Positions 21,501-34,100 of a stretch of 64,000 nucleotides of DNA are shown one piece after another. The notes under the pieces were generated by a model. It did no database searches and was not told the DNA's origin. It was given only the letters and a program-made list of their open reading frames with translations. The stretch lies in the NCBI GenBank assembly GCA_017165825.1, contig CM029378.1:1048719-1112718 (forward strand), read 5' to 3'. The DNA is from Hepsetus odoe (lineage: Eukaryota > Chordata > Actinopteri > Characiformes > Hepsetidae). The first letter of the stretch is position 1; each line of letters opens with the position of its first letter. The position numbers and the translations under genes are program-made.

Positions 21501-23413
21501 CCTTTTACCTTCAGAGCAGCATCAGTTCTTCTGGCCCCACAGAGCCCTGATCTCCACATCATCCAGTGTGTCTGGATCACATGAAGAGACAGAAGGATGT
21601 GAGGAGCTACATCCACAGAAGATCTGTGCTCAGTTCTCCAAGATGTTTGGAACGACCGACCGGCCGAGTTCCTTCAGAAACCGTGTGCGAGTGTACCTAG
21701 AAGAACTGATGCTGTTCTGAAGGCAAAGGGTGGTCACACCAAATATTGATCTGATTTAGATTCTCTTTTGTTCCTTCACTGCATTTTGTTGATTGTTGAT
21801 AATAAATGATCAACACTTCCATTTCTGAAAGCGTTCTGTTTACAGCATTTTACACACCTGACTAGAACTTTTGCACAGTGCTGTAAGTCCAGGATTGAGT
21901 GCGAGACACACTGGTAGTGCTGGTTTGAATGATAATTTTGGGACACTTCACTGGCGCTGTTTTGTGATTAATTTGGACCGTTCGCTTCGCAGGCCTGGAA
22001 TAGCAGAGGCGATTCCTTGCGTCTGAAGATGAAGAACCTTTCCTGTCTTAGGCCGTCCTGGTTTTTAGGCCAGTCTCCGTCACCAGCCGGCTCGGCCCGG
22101 TTACTGCAGACTTTAGTGTCTGAGCTGAAGCTGCTGTGTGAGGAGGAGATGAGCTTCAGAATGAGAACATTCTGGACTGAGACTGCCTTGTGTGAAGGGA
22201 TGGCAATGCCAGATGATGTACTTTAGAAGAACGTGATGAAAAGGAAGCTGGAAGCAGATCTGGACATGAGTAGTGGGGGGGTCAAGTGCTTAGGGACCAT
22301 GATCAGAAGGTTGTAGGGTTGAGTCCCAGATCAGTAGGTTGCCCTGAGGTTCCCTTGAGCAGGGTACCGTGCACATCACTGCTTCCTGGGTGCTGGATAT
22401 GAGGTGTGTGTGTTAAATACAGAGGATGTGTTTGGTTGTGGATCTTAGTGTTCACATTGACTAATAGTCACAGTCACATCATTCTAGTGCAGCCAATCAC
22501 TGTGATGGAAATATAAAATCATGCATTATTGAAGGTGGTCTCAGTCAGAGCGGGTGCTCTGTAATTATTTCTGCAGTTTAATTGGCCGTCTCTCTGTGTG
22601 GGACTGCTGAGTGAGGCTTGGCTCTGTGAGAAAAACTGAATTAGCCGCCTGCTCTTATGTATAATTTATAATCTGGGCAGCGCAAGACCATCAGTACAAA
22701 AAGTAAGTGTGTGAGTGTGTGTAAGCACACCCTGTCTTTTTAGTGAAAACATTTCCAACCTACAGGTTATACTGAGTGAGAACCGCCCTACACACCCAGA
22801 GAGAGAGAGAGGACAGTTATACTGAGTGATGGGGGAGAGGGAGGACCGTCCTACACACCCAGAGAGAGAGAGGACAGTTCTACTGAGTGATGGGGGAGAG
22901 GGAGGACCGTCCTACACACCCAGAGAGAGAGGACAGTTCTACTGAGTGATGGGGGAGAGGGACACTGTTTCTTTTGATGGGACTTTATAACAGATACATG
23001 TAAATGAGCTCTGTTTTGATTCGCTGTCCTGTAGGTGCTTCAGTCAAAAAGCTAACTAGTTTTAAAGTTGTAAAAAAGTAGGTAACTTTTATTGTTGTTA
23101 AAAGTTTCTGGACTCTGGTTGGTCTTGGGCTGAGTTTCTGGACTCTGGTTGGTCTTTGGCTGAGTTTCTGGACTCTGGTTGGTCTTGGGCTGAGTTTCTG
23201 GACTCTGATTGGTCTTGGGCTGAGTTTCTGGACTCTGGTTGGTCTTGGGCTGAGTTTCTGGACTCTGGTTGATCTTGGGCTGAGTTTCTGGACTCTGAGG
23301 GGCTTCGCTCTGGGCTGGTGAAGAAGGTGTGGATGTGTTCAGAACGTTTTGTTGTTCTAAGCAGCTGTTGACAGCTGCAGTGTTTGGCCTCAAATGCCCT
23401 CTGATCCCCAGCT

Positions 23414-23454
<41 letters not shown>

Positions 23455-24008
23455 TGTGGGTGTGTGGGGGTGGTTGGTTGATTGGGTGGGTGTGGGTGGG
23501 TAGGGGTGCAAATACACTCTCGTGTTTGCGTTCAGGAGGATGGGGCCTGTCTGCATGTTAGCTGGCATCAGTAAAAATATTGTGTACACACACACAGACA
23601 CACACACACGTCCACAGCGAGTACGAGACAGAGGGGAAAAGAAACAAACAGTCCTATTAACAGAACACCATTAAGAAGGTGGTGAGCTCTATCGCTCTCT
23701 CTCTCTCTGTTGTTATTATTATTATTATTATAGAAAAAAAAGAATTGTATCTAATTTTCCAATTTGTTTGCTTAAATAATTAACAAAATAATTGTTTGTT
23801 CACAAGATGTGAGAATCAATCAGTGCAATTGCATTAGTTATTTGCATATAATAAATACTAAATAAATAAAAATACATATATCAGTGCTTGATTGTTTATT
23901 AAATTAAGTTTCACTTGTTTTGGGCAAATATTGCTCGTCCAGTGTTGGAAACCCCCGAGGTGGGCTGGCGAAAATGTGCATAATTGAGGGGTTTCTGACT
24001 GTTTTGTG

Positions 24009-24050
<42 letters not shown>

Positions 24051-25617
24051 GGCCGGCCGGTGAGTCACGATTATTTTTGTGATGATGAGGTTATATTTTA
24101 GGGGCGGTCCTTTCGCTAATTAACTGAACGAGCCGCTCTGGCGGAGCCCCTGATTTACGAGCCTGATGGGGACGAGGGGGGTTGAATGAAAATGGAAGGA
24201 GGACGGGTTGAATAATGCAGAGGTCTAAATGGACTCTATGCGGATGGATGTTGGGACTGGGGCCGGTGCCTAATTTAAGCCAAATCAATTAACTAAAGCA
24301 CGTCAGGACCTGCAAGACATGATTAAACACTGAGCTGAGGATGGAGAGAGTTTGTTCAATCACTTTTTCACTTTGTTCAGTTACAGCAGAGCTCAATTCA
24401 AAACTCCAGACTTTAGTCTGAACATCTGAGTTGATCCTCCATCATCTTTATCCTCCATCTCCTTCCCACCATCCAGACTGTCTCAGACTAAATGGACACA
24501 AACACACAGAAGAGACGTCCCTCTGAGTGTCCATCGGTGCAGGACAGAGTGAAGGAGAGTGAGAGAGAGGACAGGGAGAGTGGACGGTGGAGTTCAGGGT
24601 GTGTGGAGTGTGTGTCCGTGATGGAGAACTAGTAGAGACGGTGATGAAAGTGAAGCGGTGAAGTTCATGTGGATTATTTTCAGTAGATTGTTTTTATTGG
24701 AGTTGAAGTTCGAGGCTTTAATAGTCTTTAATTCTATTAATATGGAGTGAGATTCAGTTCACTTTCAGCACAGACAGACGCTCCAGACGTCCTTCAGAGG
24801 AGACACGTCTCACTTTACACTCTCAGTACATTCCTGTACTTTTACTTTACACTCTCAGTACATTCCTGTACTTTTACTTTACACTCTCAGTACGTTCCTG
24901 TACTTTTACTTTACACTCTCAGTACATTCCTGTACTTTTCCTTTACACTCTCAGTACATTCCTCTACTTTTACTTTACACTCTCAGTACATTCCTCTACT
25001 TTTACTTTATACATTCTGTGTGTATGTGTGTGTGTGTGTGTGTGTGTGTTCCCCAGCTGAATAAAACCTCAAAGCATCGAGAGTTAAAGGAAAGGTCAGT
25101 GGTGTTTCTCAGTTTGCCCCTGAGCAGCTTTGGCCCACAGCAGATCTGTCCCCCGCATTCATCCAAAAGAGCGTCCAGATTGAGTCAAACGTTTCTTTAA
25201 GAAGCGGAATTAAACTGCACAGTTGAAGCAGCGCAGCAGAATGAATGTGTAAGAGGGTGATTAAGTGTTTTCTCTCCGTCCATCATTACACGTTTTCTGT
25301 GTGTTTCAAGGGGCACCCACCCAGAGAGAGAGAGAGAGGACAGATATACTGAGTGATGGGGGAGAGGGAGGACCGCCCTACACACCCAGAGAGAGAGAGA
25401 GAGAGGACAGATATACTGAGTGATGGGGCAGAGGGAGGACCACCCTACACACCCAGAGAGAGAGAGAGGACAGTTATACTGAGTGATGGGGGAGAGGGAG
25501 GACCACCTTCTCTTAGTAGTTCATGTTGCTTAGCAACTATCATCATGTTCTGATTAGGCTGGTCTTCGCTGCATCTCAGCACAATTTGGGTTTGTGTAGA
25601 TGCGATTCAACCATATT

Positions 25618-25656
<39 letters not shown>

Positions 25657-28600
25657 GTCTCAGTGAAGAAGAAAGCTGAATTTTGTATTAAAATGTGCCC
25701 TGATATGTTTTCTTCCGCCAGAAAATGTAGATCCTCTTGAATTAGACAGAACTCATCAGTATCACAGAAAGGGCCTGTTTTTGTAAAGAATTGAAAAGAA
25801 GCATGTTAGACACTCAAATCTTCACTGCTTGAAGTTTTTCAGAATGAACTCTGTAAGAAACCAGTTCTTTGCCCTTGGTAAATAGCTTGTCTCCTTTATC
25901 GAAAGTCCAGTCTCATCCCTCATTCCACTGTAAGGAGCCTTAATGAAGATTAATGAATGTGCTGCATGATAGAGCAATAATACAATTGATGATGAGTAAT
26001 GCACACACTGTCTTAACATCATTTCAAAAAGTCCATCAGGTCCACGGCGAAGGACACAGTCATATACACATGTTCTAAAATGTAATGGCATTTATATAAC
26101 TTTTCTTCTTTTTCTTCTCCCTCTTTGGCTGCTCCCATTATCCACAGCAGATAATAATAATAATAATAATAATCCTTTATTATTGTCCCACGAATGAGAA
26201 ATTTGTCCTCTACAGCTATAAATTTGTCCTCTGCAGCTATTGAAAGTGCCCGGGGAACAGTGATGGGGATGGTACCTTGCTCAAGGGTACCTCAGGGCAA
26301 CCCACTGGGGAGGGAATCGAACTCACAATCCTCCAATCCGGGGCGACTCCCTCACCACTAGGCCACCCATCCGTCTCCATGTCTTCCTGTCCACTGCATC
26401 TTCCTCTTTCACAACAAACCCCTACATGTCCTCTCTCACCACGTCCCTGTTTCACCTTGTTGGTGCAAAAATCCTCTTATATTCCCGTCAAACCATCAGA
26501 TCTTAATCAGACTGAGGAAATGTAAAACCGGAAGAAATGTTTTAGTACTCCAGGCTGCAAATTGTCTAAAAATACAAGGTTCTAGATAAAGGGGTTCCAC
26601 CCACTCAGCGTTCAGCATCAGCAGTAAACTGATCATCTGAAATCATCTGCTCCTGTTTCTTCACTGCTTCATGTCTTCAGTTAGACGCTTTGTTCTGCTT
26701 GATGGTTCAGACGTAGATCACTGTGTGGATTAACCAACACAGAACTATCAAACTGCTCAGGTACAGAGACTGGACTGAACATGAGAGACAACAACACTGT
26801 CCTTCAGGAAGATCTGGAGAACTGCTCAGGTACAGAGACTGGACTGAACATGAGACACAACAACACTGTCCTTCAGGAAGATCTGGAGAACTGCTCAGGT
26901 ACAGAGACTGGACTGAACATGAGAGACAACAACACTGTCCTTCAGGAAGATCTATATAACCGTTCCTCAACATTAAACATGCAAGAATGCCTGAAGTAGA
27001 ATGTGAAGAAATGAGGTGGTCAAGACTGCAGGATGAGGACGTTGGAGGAAAATAAGGTTGAAAGTGACTTCAGGGAGTGTTATCCTTATGTTTAGGAATT
27101 CTGGATTCCCAGTGACCCCAAAATGCAGCATTAGAGCTGAAAGAACCAGATCTTAGTAAAGGGAGTGGAATTTGAGACACACCAGTAATATCTCCACAAG
27201 ATGTCTCCTGCTAACTGGACAGAATCCTTCAGATTGAAGGAAACTGAAGTCACTCTGAGTGACTATCGAGTGTTGGGTGTTAATGGAGTGAACTGCAGTC
27301 TAACACAGCCGAGAGCGACTGCCTGTTTTCTTATGGTAATTAATGCTAAAGTGTGTGTGTGTGTGTGTGTTCTTGTATACTGCTTGCCAGTGAGGGGGTG
27401 GCAGCACTCCCACAGACATGGGATAAACTGTAAAAAGGAAAAAAAATCATAATTGAGCAAAAATATATAAAAATATTCCACAGACACACACATTTCAGTC
27501 ATGAGAAATATTTTCATGTATTTTTTATTTCCTTTCAAATATCTGACATTTTTAAAACATTCCAGTCAAAAGTCATTATATAACATAACATGTATGTGCA
27601 TATAGACTGTAGTCCACCTGTTATTGTTTCTTAGACTCCACCCCTTCCTCAGACCCCGCCTCTTTCATCACCGGTCACGTTCGGACTGCTGGTGTCCAGA
27701 TAATATCGGACAGGTGGTGATGCTTATTAGTCCTTTGTTTAAAGTAAAGTGAACCGAGGTTTAATTAGAGTCAGAATGAAGGAAAGTGAGTCAATCAACT
27801 TTATTGCGGTCTTGCATCTGAAAGCAACAGCCTAACAATGTTTACTTCTAGATCAGACGTGCTCAAAGCGAGCCGGGATCCATTTGGACGGCGAGTCATA
27901 AATGAGAAAATTATACCTGTATCAACTCCTGGCTGTTCAGTCAGGCGGTATCAGATGATTATTGTCGCGTTGCACAATGATGTCCTTGTATAATGTTCAC
28001 GAGTAACAGAACACTTTTCCGTCGGTGAGTCATTCTGGAGTGCGTTTTGGCCAAACTAGAGAGTCATAGCTCGGCAAACAGAGCTTTGTTAGACGCTTAC
28101 TCATATCTGAAGACCTGTCAGGTTGGAAAAGCAGAATAAAACGTGGGTTCGATGATCATCTGCCTGAAATTTTTGTACATTTGAGTCAAGAAAGAGAAGT
28201 AAGAGTGGCCTGCCGTGAAACGCTCCAGTCTTGAATCCTTCGCAGTGGTCGTGAATGGAACCAGGCGTCTGGAGTTTGATGTCCTTCACATTTCTGGGGC
28301 CAGAAACCCAACAAAAGTGTGTGGACACCGGTGACAAATGCCAATGGAACAGAAAAATTGTGGTTCACTGAGTGCTGTGTTCGCGATGAGTCACTTTCAC
28401 TTTCACTTATCACAGACCGTGTGTTTAGCACCGCCGGCTAACTGCTCACAGCCTGGGCTCACTCAACGCTCAGAGTTTTAACGACTCCAACTATTTTGTT
28501 CGAGAATAGTGTGCCGTTTGTGGTCCAGAAACTATAGAATGAGCTGAGTGAGAGTTCAGTGATGAAGAGAGAGAGGTGTTCAGGAATGAGGTTTTCACTA

Positions 28601-31151
28601 CATCAGACATCTGCAGGAGCATCTGACCCAGAATCAGAATTTACTGCTTGGGCTAGAAGTAAATCAGCCCTATCTTAGCCTCTGTCTGAAGGGTCGCCAC
28701 AGTGGATCCTCCGTCTCCATGTCTTCCTGTCCTTTCACTGACCCCTTCATGTCCACTCTCACCATGTCCATAAACCTCCTCTGTCTTTCCACTTCTCTTT
28801 CCTGGCAGCTCCTGCTCCAAGGGGCAGCAGCGGCCTAGTGATTAGGGACTTGCACCCAGGATCAGAAGATTGTGGGATCGAATCCTTTACCAGTAAGTTG
28901 CCCTGAGGTACCCTTGAGCAAGATACCATCCCCATCACTGTTCCCTGGGCGCTTTCAATAGCTGACCCCTACTGCCCGTGTTTCTGTGTGTGGGTTAAAT
29001 GCAGAGGTGTAATTTCGTTGTTTTTCACTGTGTGTTGTGACGTGTTTCACCATGACGAGAATGGTCACTTTCACTTCCACTTCAACATCCTTCTCCTGAT
29101 ATACTCCTTGTCTCTCTTCTGGACATGTCTGAACCATCCAACCCGAGCTGTCCCTCTAATATACTCATTCCTAATCGTATCCGTCCACGTCCCTCCAGAT
29201 GTAAATCTAAGCATTTTTACGTCTGACACCTCCACCATCCTCAACCCAAATAACATAACTGATCTCACTACCTTCCTGTTCACTTTTGCTGGTCACAGGT
29301 CAGTGTGTGGAGTGATCACCCCTTATTTTTGTGGAGTATTGAAGTGGAGATCACTTAAATCCCAACCAAACCAGCAAACCTGAACACCCGCAGGAACCCA
29401 CAAACTAATGACCTGCTCCTTAAAACCTCAGATCAGGAAAGTGGCAGGTCTGTGAAGGTGTCGAGTCTCTAAGTGCTTTGACCTGCTGTAAAGTTGCTCC
29501 CTTTTGAATATTTCAGAAGGAACCCAATTGCAAACAGGATGCAGAACAACAAGCCAAGTGCACAGTAAGAGCTATCGATTGGACACCTGGATTCTTTGGT
29601 CTCTTTAAATAAGCTTCAAGTCTGGACCATCTGTGACGGTCTGGCTAAACCTGACCAAACCCTGAACGCTTTTCAAACAGTGGTCTGAATGTGCTTTACA
29701 ATTCAAATGTGCTTGCATATTTAATGATACTGCTGCATAATTCATGATATTTACGCCTAATTCACATTCTGCATGAACTGGTTTGGGTCACCAGGTCAGC
29801 AAGAGCTGTAAAGTAACAAAATTCATTTATTTTCTTGTCCCACCTGTTTCAGGGGATGTGAGTCAGAATTACGGTGTTGTGCAAAAGTCTTGAGCTGCCC
29901 TTCTCTGTAATTTGTGGAAAAGTGAGACAGTAGGTTCAGTGATTTGTGTACAAACGCATGTATCTCCAGTCTAAACACAAAGAGAGTTTCATTCTAACCA
30001 GCTTTAAGGTCCATATTCACCACCACCACCGTTATTCTTCAGCCTTCAGCACAGCCTCAACTCTCTTAGACCGGCTCCTTTCTTTAAGTTCAGGAACACT
30101 TCTCCAGGCTTCTTGAAGGACGTCCCAAAGCTCTTCTTTTGATGTCACTGCCTTCTGTTTTCTGTGGAGATGATCCCACACTGCTTCTGAAACTGCTCAG
30201 GTACAGAGACTGGACTGAAAATGAGAGACAACAACACTGTCCTTCAGGAAGATCTGGAGAACTGTTCCTCAATAGAACATCAAAAGTACAAGAAAGTCTA
30301 GATCTTTGCAAGCAAAATATGAAAAAGGGGTATATGAAGAAGGGGTTCAAGACCTTTGCACAGCCTTGCAAGACCTCCCCTGGTGGGCGGTGTGTGTTTT
30401 AAAGGCAGGGGAAGAATTTCGTGGTTCACTGTGTTCTTTGCTGCATTCAAAATGATGTATAGTCACTTTCACTTCACTTGAGTGGGTGACCTATGAGTCA
30501 GTTCTACAATAATTCATTCAAAATTACTGCATGCTTTTATTAGCACTGACATTAAGTGTGACCTCTTGGCCTTTTTTTTTTGTGTGTTTGTCAGACTGCA
30601 ATATTTCAACACATAAAAGAGTTTTATTGCATTTTTCTTTTGCTAAAACTGCAGAACTGAAGAAGCAGCTGATTTGGGAGTAAAGCCAAAGGCCAGGCCT
30701 GAACCTCCAGGTGTTTGCAGTCTCTCAAACCTTTCGGGTCTTTGTAGCATCTTTGGAGCCAGAAGAGTTTCACAGTTGGACAAAAAAATGCTTACACGCT
30801 GTAACTTCAGGCCACATTTTACTTTTTTTTTTTTTCCTAGTGAGGATGTGCACTCTCGGGGGAGCCCAAACTTTTGCATACAACCGCGTACCTTAACGAT
30901 TAGTAATGAAAAGATGTAATAAATTAATGAAATGAAAATGTTTGGGAGGGAAAGGCAGTGCAGATTTTGATAGCACTCCCTCTGAAAGCGCTGTGGAGCG
31001 GAAAGTGTTTGAAGTGTTTTTAGTGTTGGACAGATTCCACGACTCCCATTTAATTAAGATGAAAAGATTTGAAAGACCTTAAGTGCTCAGCTTCGCGTTG
31101 CAGATTAACGTGCAGTTCAGTCAAAGTCAGTTCCACAGAAAAGCTTGCGAG

Positions 31152-31193
<42 letters not shown>

Positions 31194-34100
31194 ACACATT
31201 TCTGAACAGTGATCTACTCAGTCCTTTAGGGAAAATGTAATCGGTTTTCTGAATCCTCCACACGTCAGTGGCTGAAATGGAAATATTGTTGAGAGTCAGG
31301 TCTCTTTACAGTGGAGGTGAAAGACTTTATCATTTGGGTTCCACTGTATTTATACAGTGTGATGTTCATGTTGCATTTATACAATACAGCGTTTATACAG
31401 TGTTTATACAGTGCAGGGTTTATACAGTGTTTATACAGCATTTATACAGTGCAGGGTTTATACAGCGCAGGGTTTATACAGTGCAGGGTTTATACAGTGC
31501 AGGGTTTATACAGTGTTTATACAGTGCAGGGTTTATACAGTGCAGGGTTTATACAGTGCAGGGTTTATACAGCGTTTATACAGTGCAGGGTTTATACAGT
31601 GCAGGGTTTATACAGTGCAGGGTTTATACAGTGCTTATACAGTGCAGGGTTTATACAGTGCAGGGTTTATACAGTGCTTATACAGTGTAGTGTTTATACA
31701 GGGTTTATACAGTGCAGGGTTTATGCAGTGTTTATACAGTGCAGGGTTTATACAAGGTTTATACAGTGCAGGGTTTATACAGTGCAGTGTTTATACAGTG
31801 CAGTGTTTATACAGGGTTTATACAGTGCAGTGTTTATACAGGGTTTATACAGTGCAGGGTTTATACGGTGCAGGGTTTATACAGTGCAGTGTTTATACAG
31901 GGTTTATACAGTGCAGGGTTTATACAGTGTTTATACAGTGCAGGGTTTATACAGTGCTTATACAGTGTAGTGTTTATACAGGGTTTATACAGTGCAGGGT
32001 TTATGCAGTGTTTATACAGTGCAGGGTTTATACAGTGTTTATACAGTGCAGGGTTCATACAGTGCAGTGTTTATACAGTGCAGTGTTTATACAGTGCAGT
32101 GTTTTTACAGGGTTTATACAGTGCAGTGTTTATACAGGGTTTATACAGTGCAGGGTTTATACAGTGCAGGGTTTATACAGTGCTTATACAGTGTAGTGTT
32201 TATACAGGGTTTATACAGTGCAGGGTTTATGCAGTGTTTATACAGTGCGGGGTTTATACAGTGTTTATACAGTGCAGGGTTTATACAGTGCAGTGTTTAT
32301 ACAGTGCAGTGTTTATACAGTGCAGTGTTTATACAGGGTTTATACAGTGCAGTGTTTATACAGTGCAGGGTTTATGCATTGTTTATACAGTGCAGGGTTT
32401 ATGCAGGGTTTATACAGTGCAGGGTTTATGCATTGTTTATACAGTGCAGGGTTTATGCAAGGTTTATACAGTGCAGGGTTTATGAAAGTGAAAGTGACAA
32501 CCCTTGTCATTGCGAGGTCACAGCACAGCGAACCACAATGAAATTGGACCTCTGCATTTAACCCATGCACACTCAAACACCGTGCAGCTATTGAAAGCAG
32601 TGCAGGAGCAGTGATGGGGACGGCACCTTGCTCAAGGGTACCTCAGGGCAACCTATTGGGAAGGGGTTCAAACCCCCGATCCTCCAATCATGTGGCCATT
32701 ACCCTAACCACTAGGCCACCGCTGCCCAGTGCAGGATTTATGCAGTGCAGGGTTTATGCAGTGTTTATACAGTGCAGGGTTTATACAGTGTTTATACAGT
32801 GCAGGGTTTATACAGTATTTATACAGTGCAGGATTTATACAGTGCAGGGTTTATACAGTGCAGGGTTTATACAGTGCAGGGTTTATGCAGGGTTTATACG
32901 GTGCAGGGTTTATACGGTGCAGGGTTTATACAGTGCAGGGTTTATACGGTGCAGGGTTTATGCAGGGTTTATACGGTGCAGGGTTTATACAATGCAGGGT
33001 TTATACGGTGCAGGGTTTATACAGTGCAGGGTTTATGCAGGGTTTATACGGCGCAGGGTTTATACGGCGCAGGGTTTATGCAGGGCTTATACAGTGCAGG
33101 GTTTATACAGTGCAGGGTTTATACAGTGCAGGGTTTATTCAGTGCAGGGTTTATGCAGGGTTTATACAGTGCAGGGTTTATGCAGGGTTTATACAGTGCA
33201 GGGTTTATGCAGGGTTTATACGGTGCAGGGTTTATACGGTGCAGGGTTTATACAGTGCAGGGTTTATACAATGCAGGGTTTATACGGCGCAGGGTTTATA
33301 CGGCGCAGGGTTTATACGGCGCAGGGTTTATATGGCGCAGGGTTTATACGGTGCAGGGTTTATGCAGGGCTTATACAGTGCAGGGTTTATACAGGGTTTA
33401 TACATTGCAGCGTTTATGCAGGGTTTATACGGTGCAGGGTTTACACAGTGCAGGGTTTATGCAGGGTTTATACAGTGCAGGGTTTATGCAGGGTTTATGC
33501 GGTGCAGGGTTTATACAGTGCAGGGTTTATGCAGGGTTTATACGGTGCAGGGTTTATACGGTGCAGGGTTTATACGGTGCAGGGTTTATACAGGGTTTAT
33601 ACGGTGCAGGGTTTATACGGTGCAGGGTTTATGCAGGGTTTATATGGTGCAGGGTTTATGCAGGGTTTATACGGTGTAGGGTTTATACGGTGCAGGGTTT
33701 ATACGGTGCAGGGTTTATACGGTGCAGGGTTTATACGGTGCAGGGTTAATACGGTGCAGGGTTTATACGGTGCAGGGTTAATACGGTGCAGGGTTTATAC
33801 GGTGCAAGGTTTATGCAGGGTTTATACGGTGCAGGGTTTATTCAGGGTTTATACAGTGCAGGGTTTATGCAGGGTTTATACAGTGCAGGGTTTATACAGT
33901 GCAGGGTTTATGCAGGGTTTATACAGTGCAGGGTTTATGCAGGGTTTATACAGTGCAGGGTTTATACAGTGCAGGGTTTATACGGTGCAGGGTTTATACA
34001 GTGCAGGGTTTTTGCAGGGTTTATACAGTGCAGCGTTTATGCAGGGTTTATACAGTGCAGGGTTTATACAGTGCAGGGTTCATATGGTGCAGGGTTTATA

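Noticed and set aside
23105..23305. Regularly spaced repeats resembling a CRISPR array
   Set aside because: No unique spacers: units follow each other directly, and the genome is eukaryotic. The same holds for the other arrays.
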